DNA from: a bacterium
Lineage (GTDB): Bacteria; Pseudomonadota; Alphaproteobacteria; Rhizobiales; Aestuariivirgaceae
Assembly: GCA_022842165.1 (NCBI GenBank)
Contig: JALHQC010000011.1
Span: 1 to 64,000 of the forward strand
Length of the DNA stretch: 64,000 bases
Direction of reading: 5' to 3'
The position numbers were made by a program, and so were the translations under genes. Of the stretch, positions 44,058 to 53,630 are shown in pieces. Every line of letters starts with the position of its first letter. Position 1 is the stretch's first letter. Under the pieces are notes generated by a model. That model saw only the letters and a program-made list of their open reading frames with translations. It ran no database searches and was not told the origin of the DNA.

Positions 44058-47026
44058 GGCCCTTCGATGCCGAGCTTCCGCATCAGCGTGGCGTAGGAAT
44101 TGAAATTCTTCACCAGCGTCGCGCCATGCCGCTCGATCAGCATCTGCCGCCGCTCATCCGTGCCCGCGGTTGCCAGCGCCCCCCAGATCGCAGCCATGGC
44201 CTCCACCTGCGTTCGCGCAGCCTCTGTGCTTGCGGCATCTGCCGCAGCCCGGGCAATCGTCTGGCCGGAGCATTTGCCGACACCCGCCACCGTCATCGCT
44301 CCGCCTGACGAATATCCGTCCGGCAGGTCGCCCTTGAGGTTCACCACGTGTCGGTACCGGATCACATCCAGGATCTGATCGACCGCCTGTTTCGCACCCT
44401 CCACACGGCTGACGTGCTCGGTATCCGCCGCCGCATGCGGCAACAGTTCGACACGGCCTGGATATTTCTCGTGCAGCGGCAGATAGGGCGCCATCGGCCC
44501 GCTGATCGCACCGGTCTCGGCGTTGACAAAGATGTCGGCGTCGATTGCCGCATGCCGCACCTTGCCCGTAGCCATCGCGACATCGAGTGCTGCCGCATCC
44601 ACGCATTCGCCGCGGTCGTAATTGATGACGATGGCGCCATCCCTCATCGCGTTCAGCACGGCCGCATTCACCACATTGGCATTGGCATATTTCCCCGTGG
44701 CGGAGTTGAGCGGCCCCAGCCCCGTGTGAACCGAGATGACGTCCGCACCTCTCGCCGCATCTTCGGGTGCTGCCGCGAAGATGAATCCCTCCGACTCGAT
44801 CCAGTCCCGGTGCCGGGGCCGCGCATGAACGGCAACGCTCATGCCGAAGGCCTGCGCCAGCTTCGCCATCTCGCGCCCGATATTGCCATAGCCGATGATG
44901 GCCATGCGCCTTCCTTCAAGCTTCTCGGTCGGAAAGTCCTTGAGGTTCCGCCCGGTGTCGAACTGCCCGGAAACCGTCAGCCGGTGCAACTCGCCGACGG
45001 CGATGTCCGGCATCACCTTCAGCAGCGCCTTCATGCCCATCTGCGCGGTGGCGCGCGAGTTGAACGAGGGCGTGTTCATCAGTGGCGCAATACCGCCTTC
45101 GCCATTGCCACCGCCCCACGAGGCAGACCCCATGTTGCCGGTGCCAGCCCCGATCCGAACGCCGCCGCATTCGAATACGCTCTCCTTCGGCAGGAAGGTC
45201 GCCGCTGCGATCACGGCGTCATACTGCCCCTTGTCCGTGAGCGGACGGATTTCATCAGGCTTGGACAGATGCGGCTGATAGAAGAAGTGCACCTTGCCCT
45301 TGTCCAGCTTCTTCGTGTCGCCCAGCGGGCCATGGTGGAACACGCCGCCATGCTGTTCGACATGAACCTTCACATCCGAGCAATCGGGCGATCCATCGCT
45401 CCCGCGTTTCAGCCCCACGAAATCGCACACCAGCACCTTGTAGGCGCGGTTCGGATCATCCTTGCGGACGCGTGAGGAAGCCGAAGCCGGGGCAGGGAAG
45501 GTGACACCCGCCGTCGCCAGTTCCTCTTCCAGCACCACGATCTTGGCGCGGTGATAGGCGTATTTGATGTTGTCGAGCAGCGCCAGAATATCTTCGACCG
45601 GGCGGATACCGCCGATCCACGCACGATAGTCGCCCGGCGTTCCGGGAAACGCATTGATGTAGCGCGCCACATCCAGCCCCGCCTCGTGCACGCCATTGGG
45701 ATGGGTGATGCCGTCATAGGCCAGCAGCTGTTTCGAGCGTGCGATGATCCGGGCATGGATCGCCAGATCGCTCACGCCCGCATCCTTCACCTTGAACAGC
45801 GTGACCGCCGCGCCGCGATGCTCGGCACTCGCAACGCCCAGTTCGAGTAGCGTCGAATTGCTCATCCATTCATTGATCGCCGCGCGGTTCGCTTCGGAGC
45901 GCCGGTTCATCTCCGCCACCGGCCCGATTTTCTTCTCAACCCGCAACAGGCCAAAAGTGGTTTCGGCAAAAGCCAGCGTCGAGAACGTATTGATGACGCC
46001 GCCCAGCATCCTGTTCTGTTCCGGGTCATAGATCGGTCCCAGCTTCACGCTGCGCTGGCCGGACAGTGGCATTTTCGGATCGACAGGAGCGGCAAGCTTC
46101 AGTTGCCGCGGAATGGCCCATGAAGGCTTCTTCTGGTTCTCTTCCACCAGCTCCAAGGCCTGTGGCGTGAAGGACACGATGAAATAGCCAGAGATACCGC
46201 CGATCGCCTTCTGGAACGGCATGAACAGGCAGCATCTCGCCATTACCTGCGCGACGATCTCGGGTCCCCACGGCATCGCGCCCAGCATCGAGGTGGCGTC
46301 CAGCACCGCATGATGCTCGTTCGGGTTCCGGTCGATCCAGTCGAGCAGGTTCAGGATGTCGGCCTTCGAATAGGTGGTCGCTCCCGTCGTCTCGTGGCCG
46401 ACGCCGAAGAACACCTTGATCCCCATCCGCTCCAGCATGTCGGAGGAGGGGATCGCACCTTCCGTCTTGGCAAAGTGGATGCGCGCCTCATCGCCATTCC
46501 TTGCAAAGCGCATCATCTCGATGATCTGCGTGCCCCACGACTGGCGGAAGAATCCGGAAGCCTTGGCGAGATCGGACTCAGGTGCCGGCGTATCGACGTA
46601 GACATGCTGCGTGGCATCATTCACCGTCAGGAAATGCAACGCCGCGACCGTAAAGCCCGAATGGCCGCCGCCGAGGCCCACCGCCATGCGGTTCGACTTC
46701 GGGAACTCGAAATAGCGGTGGATCTCCCGCATCATGTCGAGCAGGAACTTGTCCGCCGGATAGCCCCGGTGCATCGAGCGGCCGATTTCGGCTGAGGTGA
46801 AGGCGCCCACGTCGCGGCCCGTATCGTCCAGCTTGCGGTAGTTGGTCTCCAGCCAGTGCTCGAACTCGAACCGGATCATCCGGCTTTCCGCTTCGTCGCG
46901 GGCCATGTCGGTAATCGGCCCCACCCCGAAAAACGGGTTCTGCGTCCGCTGCGGCGGCCCTCCGGCCGTTGCCTGCAATGATGCCTCACGCTCCGCCTTG
47001 AGGCGATCGATCAAATCCTGATGCAC
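44048..47026 (-). CDS. Fusion of SerC-like class-V aminotransferase and SerA-like 2-hydroxyacid dehydrogenase
   Basis: 992 residues in one uninterrupted frame, GTG start with GGGAGG five bases before. Residues about 30-510 resemble phosphoserine/class-V aminotransferases: PLP Asp243 (VLDATSMLG) and Schiff-base Lys273 (FQKAIGGISG). Residues about 528-900 are a D-2-hydroxyacid dehydrogenase: substrate domain (RIGAGTGNMG; LMNTPSFNSRATAQ), Rossmann loop GYGNIG (712-717), catalytic Arg805 (NYDRGECVD), probable Glu837 and His864 (LLPHAAADT). The last 90 residues match nothing I know, and no ACT domain is seen. If active on 3-phosphoglycerate it would hold two consecutive serine-pathway steps in one chain. 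A different hydroxy acid/amino acid pair is possible. Convergent with the transporter-M20 operon. Confidence 0.75.
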   Translation of the reverse strand: MHQDLIDRLKAEREASLQATAGGPPQRTQNPFFGVGPITDMARDEAESRMIRFEFEHWLETNYRKLDDTGRDVGAFTSAEIGRSMHRGYPADKFLLDMMREIHRYFEFPKSNRMAVGLGGGHSGFTVAALHFLTVNDATQHVYVDTPAPESDLAKASGFFRQSWGTQIIEMMRFARNGDEARIHFAKTEGAIPSSDMLERMGIKVFFGVGHETTGATTYSKADILNLLDWIDRNPNEHHAVLDATSMLGAMPWGPEIVAQVMARCCLFMPFQKAIGGISGYFIVSFTPQALELVEENQKKPSWAIPRQLKLAAPVDPKMPLSGQRSVKLGPIYDPEQNRMLGGVINTFSTLAFAETTFGLLRVEKKIGPVAEMNRRSEANRAAINEWMSNSTLLELGVASAEHRGAAVTLFKVKDAGVSDLAIHARIIARSKQLLAYDGITHPNGVHEAGLDVARYINAFPGTPGDYRAWIGGIRPVEDILALLDNIKYAYHRAKIVVLEEELATAGVTFPAPASASSRVRKDDPNRAYKVLVCDFVGLKRGSDGSPDCSDVKVHVEQHGGVFHHGPLGDTKKLDKGKVHFFYQPHLSKPDEIRPLTDKGQYDAVIAAATFLPKESVFECGGVRIGAGTGNMGSASWGGGNGEGGIAPLMNTPSFNSRATAQMGMKALLKVMPDIAVGELHRLTVSGQFDTGRNLKDFPTEKLEGRRMAIIGYGNIGREMAKLAQAFGMSVAVHARPRHRDWIESEGFIFAAAPEDAARGADVISVHTGLGPLNSATGKYANANVVNAAVLNAMRDGAIVINYDRGECVDAAALDVAMATGKVRHAAIDADIFVNAETGAISGPMAPYLPLHEKYPGRVELLPHAAADTEHVSRVEGAKQAVDQILDVIRYRHVVNLKGDLPDGYSSGGAMTVAGVGKCSGQTIARAAADAASTEAARTQVEAMAAIWGALATAGTDERRQMLIERHGATLVKNFNSYATLMRKLGIEGPYA

Positions 47027-47029
47027 TGT

Positions 47030-47050
47030 GTCCTCCCGAGATGAGGGGAC
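47030..47050 (-). promoter_or_regulatory. Hairpin that covers the ribosome-binding site of the SerC-SerA fusion gene
   Basis: Read on the minus strand, GTCCCCTC-ATCTC-GGGAGGAC forms eight pairs with one mismatch and one G-T. It buries the GGGAGG Shine-Dalgarno of the downstream GTG. This may be translational control. Confidence 0.5.
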
Positions 47051-47118
47051 GCTAGTCCATCCGATGCCGGTTGGGGGCGATCAAAAACGTCATGTTGGGC
47101 AGGCTCTACGCCGCAGGA

Positions 47119-47940
47119 TCAGGGCCTGAAGGCAGGGCGCCATTCGCGCACCCGCCGTTTGGCCTCGCGGAGTTGGTCGGCGCTCATTTCGGGCTCGATC
47201 GCATCGCGCCGCGCCGCAGCTTCCGTGGCCCGCGCATCACCGTCTTTCGCGGCCACCAGCGCGAACCACATATAGGCCTGGATCAGGTTCCGCGAAACGC
47301 CCTGGCCCTCGGCATAAAGCCCGCCAAGGCTCATCTGCGCTTCGGTATTGCCCTGGATCGCCGCCTTGGCGAACCAGTCCGCCGCCCGCACGAAATCCTG
47401 CGGCACGCCGATCCCCTGCATATGCATCGTGGCAAGCCGCACCTGCGCGTCCGCCACCCCTTGCGAGGCGGATTTCCGGAACCATTCCGCGGCGATCACA
47501 TCGTCTTCCGCAACGCCCATCGCCTCGCTGTAGATCAGCCCCAGCCGGTATTGCGCGCCGGCATTGCCCTGAAGCGCTGCAAGGCGGAACAGTTCTGTTG
47601 CCTGCGGAAGATCGGTCTTCTCCACTCCGCGCCCATCCATCAGGAACACGCCAAGCCCATATTGCCCCGTGGCATTGCCCTTCTGCGCGGCGGATCGGTA
47701 CCATTTCAGCGCCTGCGCATCGTCGCGCGGCACGCCCTTGCCCTCGTCATACATCGAGCCAAGAAGCGCTTCCGCCCGGGCGTTTCCTTGTTCCGCCAGC
47801 GGCACCAGAAGAGCAAGTGCGGACTGATAGTTTCCCGCCCGATAGGCATTGAGCGCGTCTTCATAAGGTCCGGCCAGGGCCGGAACCGTCAACAACCATA
47901 AGGCGAGGCCCGCCGCCGCCCACCATGTCCTATGCGCCAT
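47119..47940 (-). CDS. Sel1-repeat (SLR) secreted protein
   Basis: 273 residues. Signal peptide ends VPALAG. About five to six Sel1 repeats follow (pattern A-x2-LG-x-MY-x-G-x-GV-x-x-D-x2-A-x2-W-x-x-x-A-A-x-Q-G), for example AEALLGSMYDEGKGVPRDD and AQMSLGGLYAEGQGVSRN. These helical repeats bind other proteins in the periplasm. Partner unknown. The end is basic (RRVREWRPAFRP). Confidence 0.9.
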   Translation of the reverse strand: MAHRTWWAAAGLALWLLTVPALAGPYEDALNAYRAGNYQSALALLVPLAEQGNARAEALLGSMYDEGKGVPRDDAQALKWYRSAAQKGNATGQYGLGVFLMDGRGVEKTDLPQATELFRLAALQGNAGAQYRLGLIYSEAMGVAEDDVIAAEWFRKSASQGVADAQVRLATMHMQGIGVPQDFVRAADWFAKAAIQGNTEAQMSLGGLYAEGQGVSRNLIQAYMWFALVAAKDGDARATEAAARRDAIEPEMSADQLREAKRRVREWRPAFRP

Positions 47941-48161
47941 TCACATTCCTTTGCCGCCACGCCCCGGCGGAGATTACCCCGGCCAACGCCATTTCCCTAT
48001 ACTACAACAGCTTTTCGCTGCCAGCCGGCCGGTTTGCCAGTTTCGAGGTGAAGTGCCGCCGCGCGCACCGGTTCCACTTGCCATACCATCGACATTCTCA
48101 GGCCGCATTGTTCCTGTTTTGAGACGTCTGAAGTGAGTGGACCGGAGTAGAGTACCCGCAC

Positions 48162-48848
48162 ATGAAGATCGTCGAGATCATCGTCCTCATGGGCACGCAA
48201 TGCGTCAGCCCCATTCAGCATGCACCCATGATGACGGAAGTCAGCAAGGTGCCCTGCGCCGTGGTGATCGAGAAGGATACGGTCACCAGCCAGATGGAGG
48301 TATCGCCTCCCGCTGCGGTCAACCATCCCACCGTGTCGAAAGCCATGGTCCGGCTCTCGGCCCAGACCGGAAACGCCGTTGCGGCAGCGCCCGCGGCACC
48401 TCAACCCTTCCGGATCGAGCCTGCCGCCGCCGCGCGCCGTGCCGCCATTGCCAGCCCCATCATGCCGCCCTTGCCGCCCGGCGCCGGAAAACCCCTGCAG
48501 GAACCGCTTAGCCCGCCTGCCGCCATGGCGCCCGAGGCGGAGACCATCCCGCCCCCCGAACAGCAGGTCGCAAGCCTTGTCGAGGAACCCCAGGACGCAG
48601 CCGCAGCGCCTGAGCCGCCGGAAACCGCCGCAGCACCGCCCGCAAAGCCGGAGGCCAAGGCCAAGCCCGCCAAGCGCAAGAAGGCCGGCCCCTCGCGCAC
48701 GGCGGGCCTCTCCGATCGCTGCAAGGGCACTGCCACGGCCAAATGGTACAAGAACAAGCAGGGCCACATGAAATACCGCTGCGTCTCGGGTTCGCGCTCC
48801 GCCAAGCCGAAAAAGGCTGCCGGCACCCCGGCAAAGGCGCTTTACTAG
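48162..48848 (+). CDS. Proline/alanine-rich protein of unknown function
   Basis: 228 residues. ATG follows GGAGTAGAGTACCCGCAC. The N-terminal 60 residues are ordered-looking with two Cys (GTQCVSPI, VPCAVVIE). The middle is a Pro/Ala-rich linker. The C terminus has a compact segment (SDRCKGTATAKWYKNKQGHMKYRCV) with two Cys and aromatic residues, then a Lys/Ala tail. No signal peptide is evident. Not recognised. Confidence 0.65.
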   Translation: MKIVEIIVLMGTQCVSPIQHAPMMTEVSKVPCAVVIEKDTVTSQMEVSPPAAVNHPTVSKAMVRLSAQTGNAVAAAPAAPQPFRIEPAAAARRAAIASPIMPPLPPGAGKPLQEPLSPPAAMAPEAETIPPPEQQVASLVEEPQDAAAAPEPPETAAAPPAKPEAKAKPAKRKKAGPSRTAGLSDRCKGTATAKWYKNKQGHMKYRCVSGSRSAKPKKAAGTPAKALY

Positions 48849-48886
48849 CGGCCGGTTATCGTCTGCCATCGCTGTTCAGGAAAAAG

Positions 48887-48961
48887 TGGTGAGCCCGACG
48901 GGATCCGAACCCGTGACCCTCTGATTAAAAGTCAGATGCTCTACCGCTGAGCTACGGGCCC
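48887..48961 (-). tRNA. tRNA-Lys(UUU)
   Basis: The minus strand folds as a tRNA: acceptor GGGCCCG/CGGGCTC (one G-T pair), D arm with GCTCAGCGGTAGAGC, anticodon stem TCTGA/TCAGA with loop CTTTTAA, T arm with GGTTCGGATCC, and encoded CCA. Anticodon TTT (48927-48929). No integrase or duplicated 3' end is adjacent. Confidence 0.97.
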
Positions 48962-49127
48962 ACTGCCGGAGGTGAACCCCGGCGAACGCGGCGGAACATA
49001 GTGGGGGGCCGGAGTCCGGTCAATAGCGCATTCCGCAACGCGTCATTAAGCACTGGCGTCACATTGTTGCCGTCTGGTACGGGAAATGCTCTCACTCAGG
49101 GGGAGATTCTGTTTTGGCACGGGGCTT

Positions 49128-50486
49128 ATGACCGAGATCGCGATTGTCGTCCTTGCGGCGGGCAAGGGCACGCGGATGAAATCCGAACTGCCGAAGGTTT
49201 TGCACCGCGCTGCTGGCCGCAGCCTGCTAGGCCATGTCCTGCAGGCGGCGAAGGTCTTGTCGCCCTCGCGCGCCGTCATCGTGCGCGGGCCGGATATGGA
49301 CAATGTTGCCGCCGCGGCGCGGGCCGTCTTTCCTGAAGCGGCCTTCGCCACGCAGGCCGAACGCCTCGGCACCGGCCACGCCGTATCGATGGCGATCGAG
49401 CATCTGGCAGGTTTTTCCGGCACGGTGTTGATCCTTTACGGCGACGTTCCGCTCATCACCTCCGCCTCGCTGCAGCGCCTCGCGACGCTCGTGAACGCAC
49501 AGCAGCCGATGGCCGTCCTGGGCTTCGAGGCCGCCAACCCGCATGGCTATGGCCGCCTCATCCGCGACGCCCAGGGCAACGTTGTCGCCATCCGCGAGGA
49601 ACTTGATGCAACACCCGAAGAGCGCCGCATAAGCCTTTGCAATTCCGGCATTATAGCCATCTCGGACAGTCTTCTGGCACAGCTTCTGCCATTGATTGGC
49701 AACGCCAATGCCAAGGGCGAATACTACCTCACCGACCTCGTCGAACTCTGCGCCGCCTCAGGCCATGGCTGCGGCCTTGCCACCTGTAGCGAGGCGGAGG
49801 TCGCAGGCGTCAATGACCGCATCCAGCTCGCCGCCATCGAGGCCACCCTGCAGGCCTCCTACCGCCGCAGGCACATGACCGGCGGCGCCACGCTGGTGGC
49901 CCCGGAGACGGTATTCTTCTCCGCCGATACCGAAGTCGGAAAGGATGTCGTGATCGAGCCCAACGTCGTCTTCGGCCCCGGCGTCACCGTGGGCGACGGG
50001 GCGGAGATCCTGGCCTTCTCGCATATCGAGGGTGCCGTAATCGGGCAGGGCGCCCGCATCGGCCCCTATGCCCGGCTGCGGCCCGGCGCCGAGATCGGCG
50101 AGGACGCCCATATCGGCAACTTCGTGGAAGTGAAAAAAGCCGTCATCGGCAAGGGCGCCAAGGCGAATCACCTGTCCTATATCGGCGATGCGAAGGTCGG
50201 CCCCAAAACCAATATCGGCGCAGGCACCATCACCTGCAATTACGATGGCTACGAGAAACACCTGACCGACATCGGCGCCAATGTCTTCGTCGGCTCCAAC
50301 ACAGCGCTCGTCGCACCCGTGAAGATCGGCGATGGTGTTTCGATTGCGGCGGGCAGCGTCATCACCCGCAACATTCCGGCGGATGCGCTCGCCATGACCC
50401 GCCCCGAACTCGATGTGCGCCCCGGCTGGGCCGCGCGCTACCGCGAAATCAAGGCCGCAAAAAAAGCGGCAAAACTCAAGGGCTAG
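49128..50486 (+). CDS. glmU: Bifunctional GlcN-1-P acetyltransferase/GlcNAc-1-P uridyltransferase
   Basis: 452 residues from ATG 49128. The N-terminal pyrophosphorylase domain starts IAIVVLAAGKGTRMKSELPKVLH; the C-terminal left-handed beta helix shows hexapeptide repeats (IGPYARLRPGAEIGEDAHIGNFVEVKKA) and NYDGYEKHLT. It makes UDP-GlcNAc for peptidoglycan and LPS. glmS follows by ten bases, so substrate supply and use are cotranscribed. Confidence 0.97.
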   Translation: MTEIAIVVLAAGKGTRMKSELPKVLHRAAGRSLLGHVLQAAKVLSPSRAVIVRGPDMDNVAAAARAVFPEAAFATQAERLGTGHAVSMAIEHLAGFSGTVLILYGDVPLITSASLQRLATLVNAQQPMAVLGFEAANPHGYGRLIRDAQGNVVAIREELDATPEERRISLCNSGIIAISDSLLAQLLPLIGNANAKGEYYLTDLVELCAASGHGCGLATCSEAEVAGVNDRIQLAAIEATLQASYRRRHMTGGATLVAPETVFFSADTEVGKDVVIEPNVVFGPGVTVGDGAEILAFSHIEGAVIGQGARIGPYARLRPGAEIGEDAHIGNFVEVKKAVIGKGAKANHLSYIGDAKVGPKTNIGAGTITCNYDGYEKHLTDIGANVFVGSNTALVAPVKIGDGVSIAAGSVITRNIPADALAMTRPELDVRPGWAARYREIKAAKKAAKLKG

Positions 50487-50496
50487 GAACAACACC

Positions 50497-52323
50497 ATGT
50501 GCGGCATCGTCGGCATTCTCGGCAAGGAACCGGTCGCGGGCAATATCGTCGAGGCGCTGCGCCGCCTTGAGTACCGGGGCTATGACTCGGCGGGCGTCGC
50601 CACCCTCGAGAACGGCGCGATCGACCGCCGCCGTGCCGTGGGCAAGCTGAAGAACCTGGCGGAGCTTCTGGCAAGAGAGCCGCTCGCCGGCACCTCCGGC
50701 ATCGGCCACACGCGCTGGGCCACCCATGGCGGCGTCACCGAAACCAACGCCCACCCCCATGTGGTGGGCGATGTCGTCGTCGTTCATAACGGCATCATCG
50801 AAAACTTCCGTACACTGAAGGATGAGTTGATTGCCGGTGGCGCCAGCTTCTCCACCCAGACCGATACCGAAGTCGTGGCCCAGCTTCTGGCCCGCGAGGT
50901 GAAGGGCGGCGTGACCCCGCGCGAGGCGGTGCGCAAGGTCCTCAAGCGTCTCGAAGGCGCATTCGCACTGGCGATCCTGTTCAAGGGCGAGAACAATCTG
51001 CTGATCGGCGCGCGCAATGGCCCGCCGCTGGCCGTCGGCCACGGCGATGGCGAAATGTATCTGGGCTCGGACGCCATAGCGCTTTCGCCCTTCACCAACC
51101 GCATCACCTATCTCGAGGACGGCGATTGGGCGGTGCTCACCCACAACTCGCTCGAGATCTTCGATGCCGAGGATCATCCGATCAGCCGCCCGATGAGCTT
51201 CAGCCAGGCCTCCGCCATGCTGGTGGACAAAGGCAACCACCGCCATTTCATGGCCAAGGAAATCGCCGAACAGCCAGAGGTCATCGGCCACACGCTGGCC
51301 GAATATGTCGACTTCTCGGAACGCGCCATACGGGTCCCCGAGAAGCTGCCCTTCGATTTCAGGACGCTGGACCGTCTCACCATCACCGCCTGCGGCACCG
51401 CATCCTACGCAGGCCTCACCGCCAAATACTGGTTCGAGCGTGTGGCAAGGCTCCCGACCGAGGTCGATATCGCCTCCGAATTCCGCTACCGCGAGGCGCC
51501 GCTTCCGAAGCATGGCCTTGCCATCGTCGTCTCGCAGTCGGGCGAAACCGCCGATACGCTCGCGGCACTTCGCTATTGCAAGCAACAGGGCCAGCATACG
51601 CTGGCAATCGTCAACGTGCCGGAGTCGACCATCGCGCGCGAAAGCGAAATCGTCTTCCGCACCTATGCCGGGCCGGAAATCGGCGTTGCCTCCACCAAGG
51701 CCTTCACCTGCCAGCTCACGGCCCTGGCCTGCCTCGCCATTCTCGCGGGCAAGCTACGCGGCACCATCACGCGCGAACAGGAGAAGGAACTCGTCGGCGC
51801 GCTGATCGAGGCGCCCCGCCATATGACCGAGATCCTGAAGGAAGAAAAGCACATCGCCTCGGTTGCCCGCGAAGTGGCCGCCGCCCGCGACGTGCTGTTC
51901 CTCGGCCGTGGCATCAACTATCCGATTGCGCTGGAAGGTGCGCTGAAGCTCAAGGAAATCTCCTACATCCACGCCGAAGGCTATGCGGCGGGCGAGCTGA
52001 AGCACGGCCCCATCGCGCTGATCGACGAGAATGTGCCGGTCATCGTCATTGCGCCGCATGACGAGCTTTACGAGAAGACCATCTCGAACATGGAGGAGGT
52101 GGCAGCCCGCGGCGGCAAGATCGTGCTGCTGACGGACGATCACGGCGCCGAGCAGAACGGCCACCGCACCTTCCACACCATCCGCGTGCCGAAGGCCCAT
52201 TCCTTCATCAGCCCGCTGCTCTACGCCGTGCCGGTGCAGCTTCTTGCCTATCATGCCGCCATCTTCATCGGCACCGATGTCGATCAGCCGCGCAACCTCG
52301 CGAAATCCGTCACGGTGGAGTGA
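50497..52323 (+). CDS. glmS: Glutamine-fructose-6-phosphate aminotransferase (isomerizing)
   Basis: 608 residues from ATG 50497, placing the nucleophile Cys next to the start (MCGIVGILGK). The glutaminase domain (GHTRWATHGGVTETNAHPH) is followed by two SIS domains (TACGTASYAG; SQSGETADTL) and the C-terminal AKSVTVE. It commits carbon to amino sugars. Its last 14 bases overlap the convergent MFS gene. Confidence 0.97.
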   Translation: MCGIVGILGKEPVAGNIVEALRRLEYRGYDSAGVATLENGAIDRRRAVGKLKNLAELLAREPLAGTSGIGHTRWATHGGVTETNAHPHVVGDVVVVHNGIIENFRTLKDELIAGGASFSTQTDTEVVAQLLAREVKGGVTPREAVRKVLKRLEGAFALAILFKGENNLLIGARNGPPLAVGHGDGEMYLGSDAIALSPFTNRITYLEDGDWAVLTHNSLEIFDAEDHPISRPMSFSQASAMLVDKGNHRHFMAKEIAEQPEVIGHTLAEYVDFSERAIRVPEKLPFDFRTLDRLTITACGTASYAGLTAKYWFERVARLPTEVDIASEFRYREAPLPKHGLAIVVSQSGETADTLAALRYCKQQGQHTLAIVNVPESTIARESEIVFRTYAGPEIGVASTKAFTCQLTALACLAILAGKLRGTITREQEKELVGALIEAPRHMTEILKEEKHIASVAREVAAARDVLFLGRGINYPIALEGALKLKEISYIHAEGYAAGELKHGPIALIDENVPVIVIAPHDELYEKTISNMEEVAARGGKIVLLTDDHGAEQNGHRTFHTIRVPKAHSFISPLLYAVPVQLLAYHAAIFIGTDVDQPRNLAKSVTVE

Positions 52324-53539
52324 CGGGTTCCTTTTCCTTCAGCGTGAGGAAATAGGCGAAGGTCGCCGCCAGCAGCGCGGCGCAGATGAAGAAGCCAGCC
52401 CCCGGGCTCACCAGCACCGGGTTGGGCTTCATGAACCAGCCAAAGGCCTGCGCGAAGAAGAACGTGCCGACGAGACTGCCAATGGCCTGCAGGCTGGCGA
52501 TGCCGCCCTGCAACTCGCCCTGTGCATTTTCCGGCGCCTCGCGCGACATCAGCGCCGTCAGCGCCGGCTGTGCGAAGCCCTCCGGCGCATGGACGAGAAA
52601 CAGCAGGATCACGATGCCGATCCCCGGCGCCACGCCATAGCCGATGGCCGCGACGATCGAAGTCGACAACGCCAGGATCACCGTGTTCCACTCGCCCAGA
52701 GCCTTCACCACCGGCCCGGTGAGAAAGCCCTGCGTGATCGCCATGACGAGGCCGAACGCGGCGAGCGTCAGCCCGATCGTGGCCTCCGTCCAGCCGAAAC
52801 GGGCGATGCCCCAGAACGACCAGATCGCCGGATAAACCGAGGTCGCCGCGAAATAGCCGAACATGATGATGCCCAGCGGCACCACGCCCTTGTAGCTCGC
52901 AAACACCTTGAGAGCGCCGACGGGGTTCGACCGGGCGAGCGAGAAGGGCCGGCGCTTGGCGCGGTCCAGTGTCTCCGGTAGCACGAACCAGCCATAGGCA
53001 AAGTTGGCAATCGATAGCCCGGCCGCCACGAAGAAGGGAACGCGCGGGCCGAACTCGCCCAGCAATCCGCCGATCGCCGGTCCCACGATGAAGCCCAATC
53101 CGAAGGCGGCGCCCATCATGCCAAAGGCCTTGGCGCGTTCCTCGGGCGTGGTGATGTCGGCCAGATAGGCATTGGCCGTGGTGTAGGATGCCCCGCACAC
53201 GCCCGCGATCAGCCGTCCGATGAACAGCCAGATCAGGCTCGGCGCGAAGGCCATCAGAAGATAGTCGACGGCGAGCCCGAATACCGAAAGCAGAAGAACC
53301 GGACGCCGGCCATAGGCGTCCGACAGGTTGCCGATTGTCGGCCCGAACAGGAACTGCGTCAGCCCATAGGCGACGAAGAGCCAGCCGTTCCAGGCGGAAG
53401 CGCCGGCAAGGTCGCTGCCGCTCACCTCCTCGATGAGTCGCGGCAGCACCGGCCAGATGAGCCCGATTCCCACCATGTCGAGAAACACGGTGACGAACAC
53501 GAAGGCCACGGCAAATTTGGCCGGAGGTTTCGGCAACAT
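52310..53539 (-). CDS. MFS transporter, TetA-like drug efflux subfamily
   Basis: 409 residues with about 12 helices. Motif A is [14 protein letters not shown], and the antiporter motif [16 protein letters not shown] is present in helix 5. It begins [24 protein letters not shown], the normal start of Tet(A)-type proteins. Substrate unknown; resemblance to TetA is not proof of tetracycline resistance. Confidence 0.9.
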   Translation of the reverse strand: MLPKPPAKFAVAFVFVTVFLDMVGIGLIWPVLPRLIEEVSGSDLAGASAWNGWLFVAYGLTQFLFGPTIGNLSDAYGRRPVLLLSVFGLAVDYLLMAFAPSLIWLFIGRLIAGVCGASYTTANAYLADITTPEERAKAFGMMGAAFGLGFIVGPAIGGLLGEFGPRVPFFVAAGLSIANFAYGWFVLPETLDRAKRRPFSLARSNPVGALKVFASYKGVVPLGIIMFGYFAATSVYPAIWSFWGIARFGWTEATIGLTLAAFGLVMAITQGFLTGPVVKALGEWNTVILALSTSIVAAIGYGVAPGIGIVILLFLVHAPEGFAQPALTALMSREAPENAQGELQGGIASLQAIGSLVGTFFFAQAFGWFMKPNPVLVSPGAGFFICAALLAATFAYFLTLKEKEPVTPP

Positions 53540-53630
53540 GGAATGTCTCTTGTTGAAGGAGCGCCGCTCTTAGAGCAATCGACCAGGTTCCGCCAGAGTC
53601 CGGTGGATCAGATGCTGTCGGCGGCTGTCA

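Noticed and set aside
47925-48122. 65-residue plus-strand ORF in the gap after the Sel1 gene
   Set aside because: No ribosome-binding site, overlaps the Sel1 start on the other strand, and the product looks like random basic/aromatic sequence.
48887-48961. tRNA-Lys as an integration site
   Set aside because: No integrase, no repeat of the tRNA 3' end and no change in base composition nearby.
52310-53539. Calling the MFS gene a tetracycline-resistance determinant
   Set aside because: It has the general Tet(A)-like motifs, but these are shared by many chromosomal MFS pumps with other substrates.
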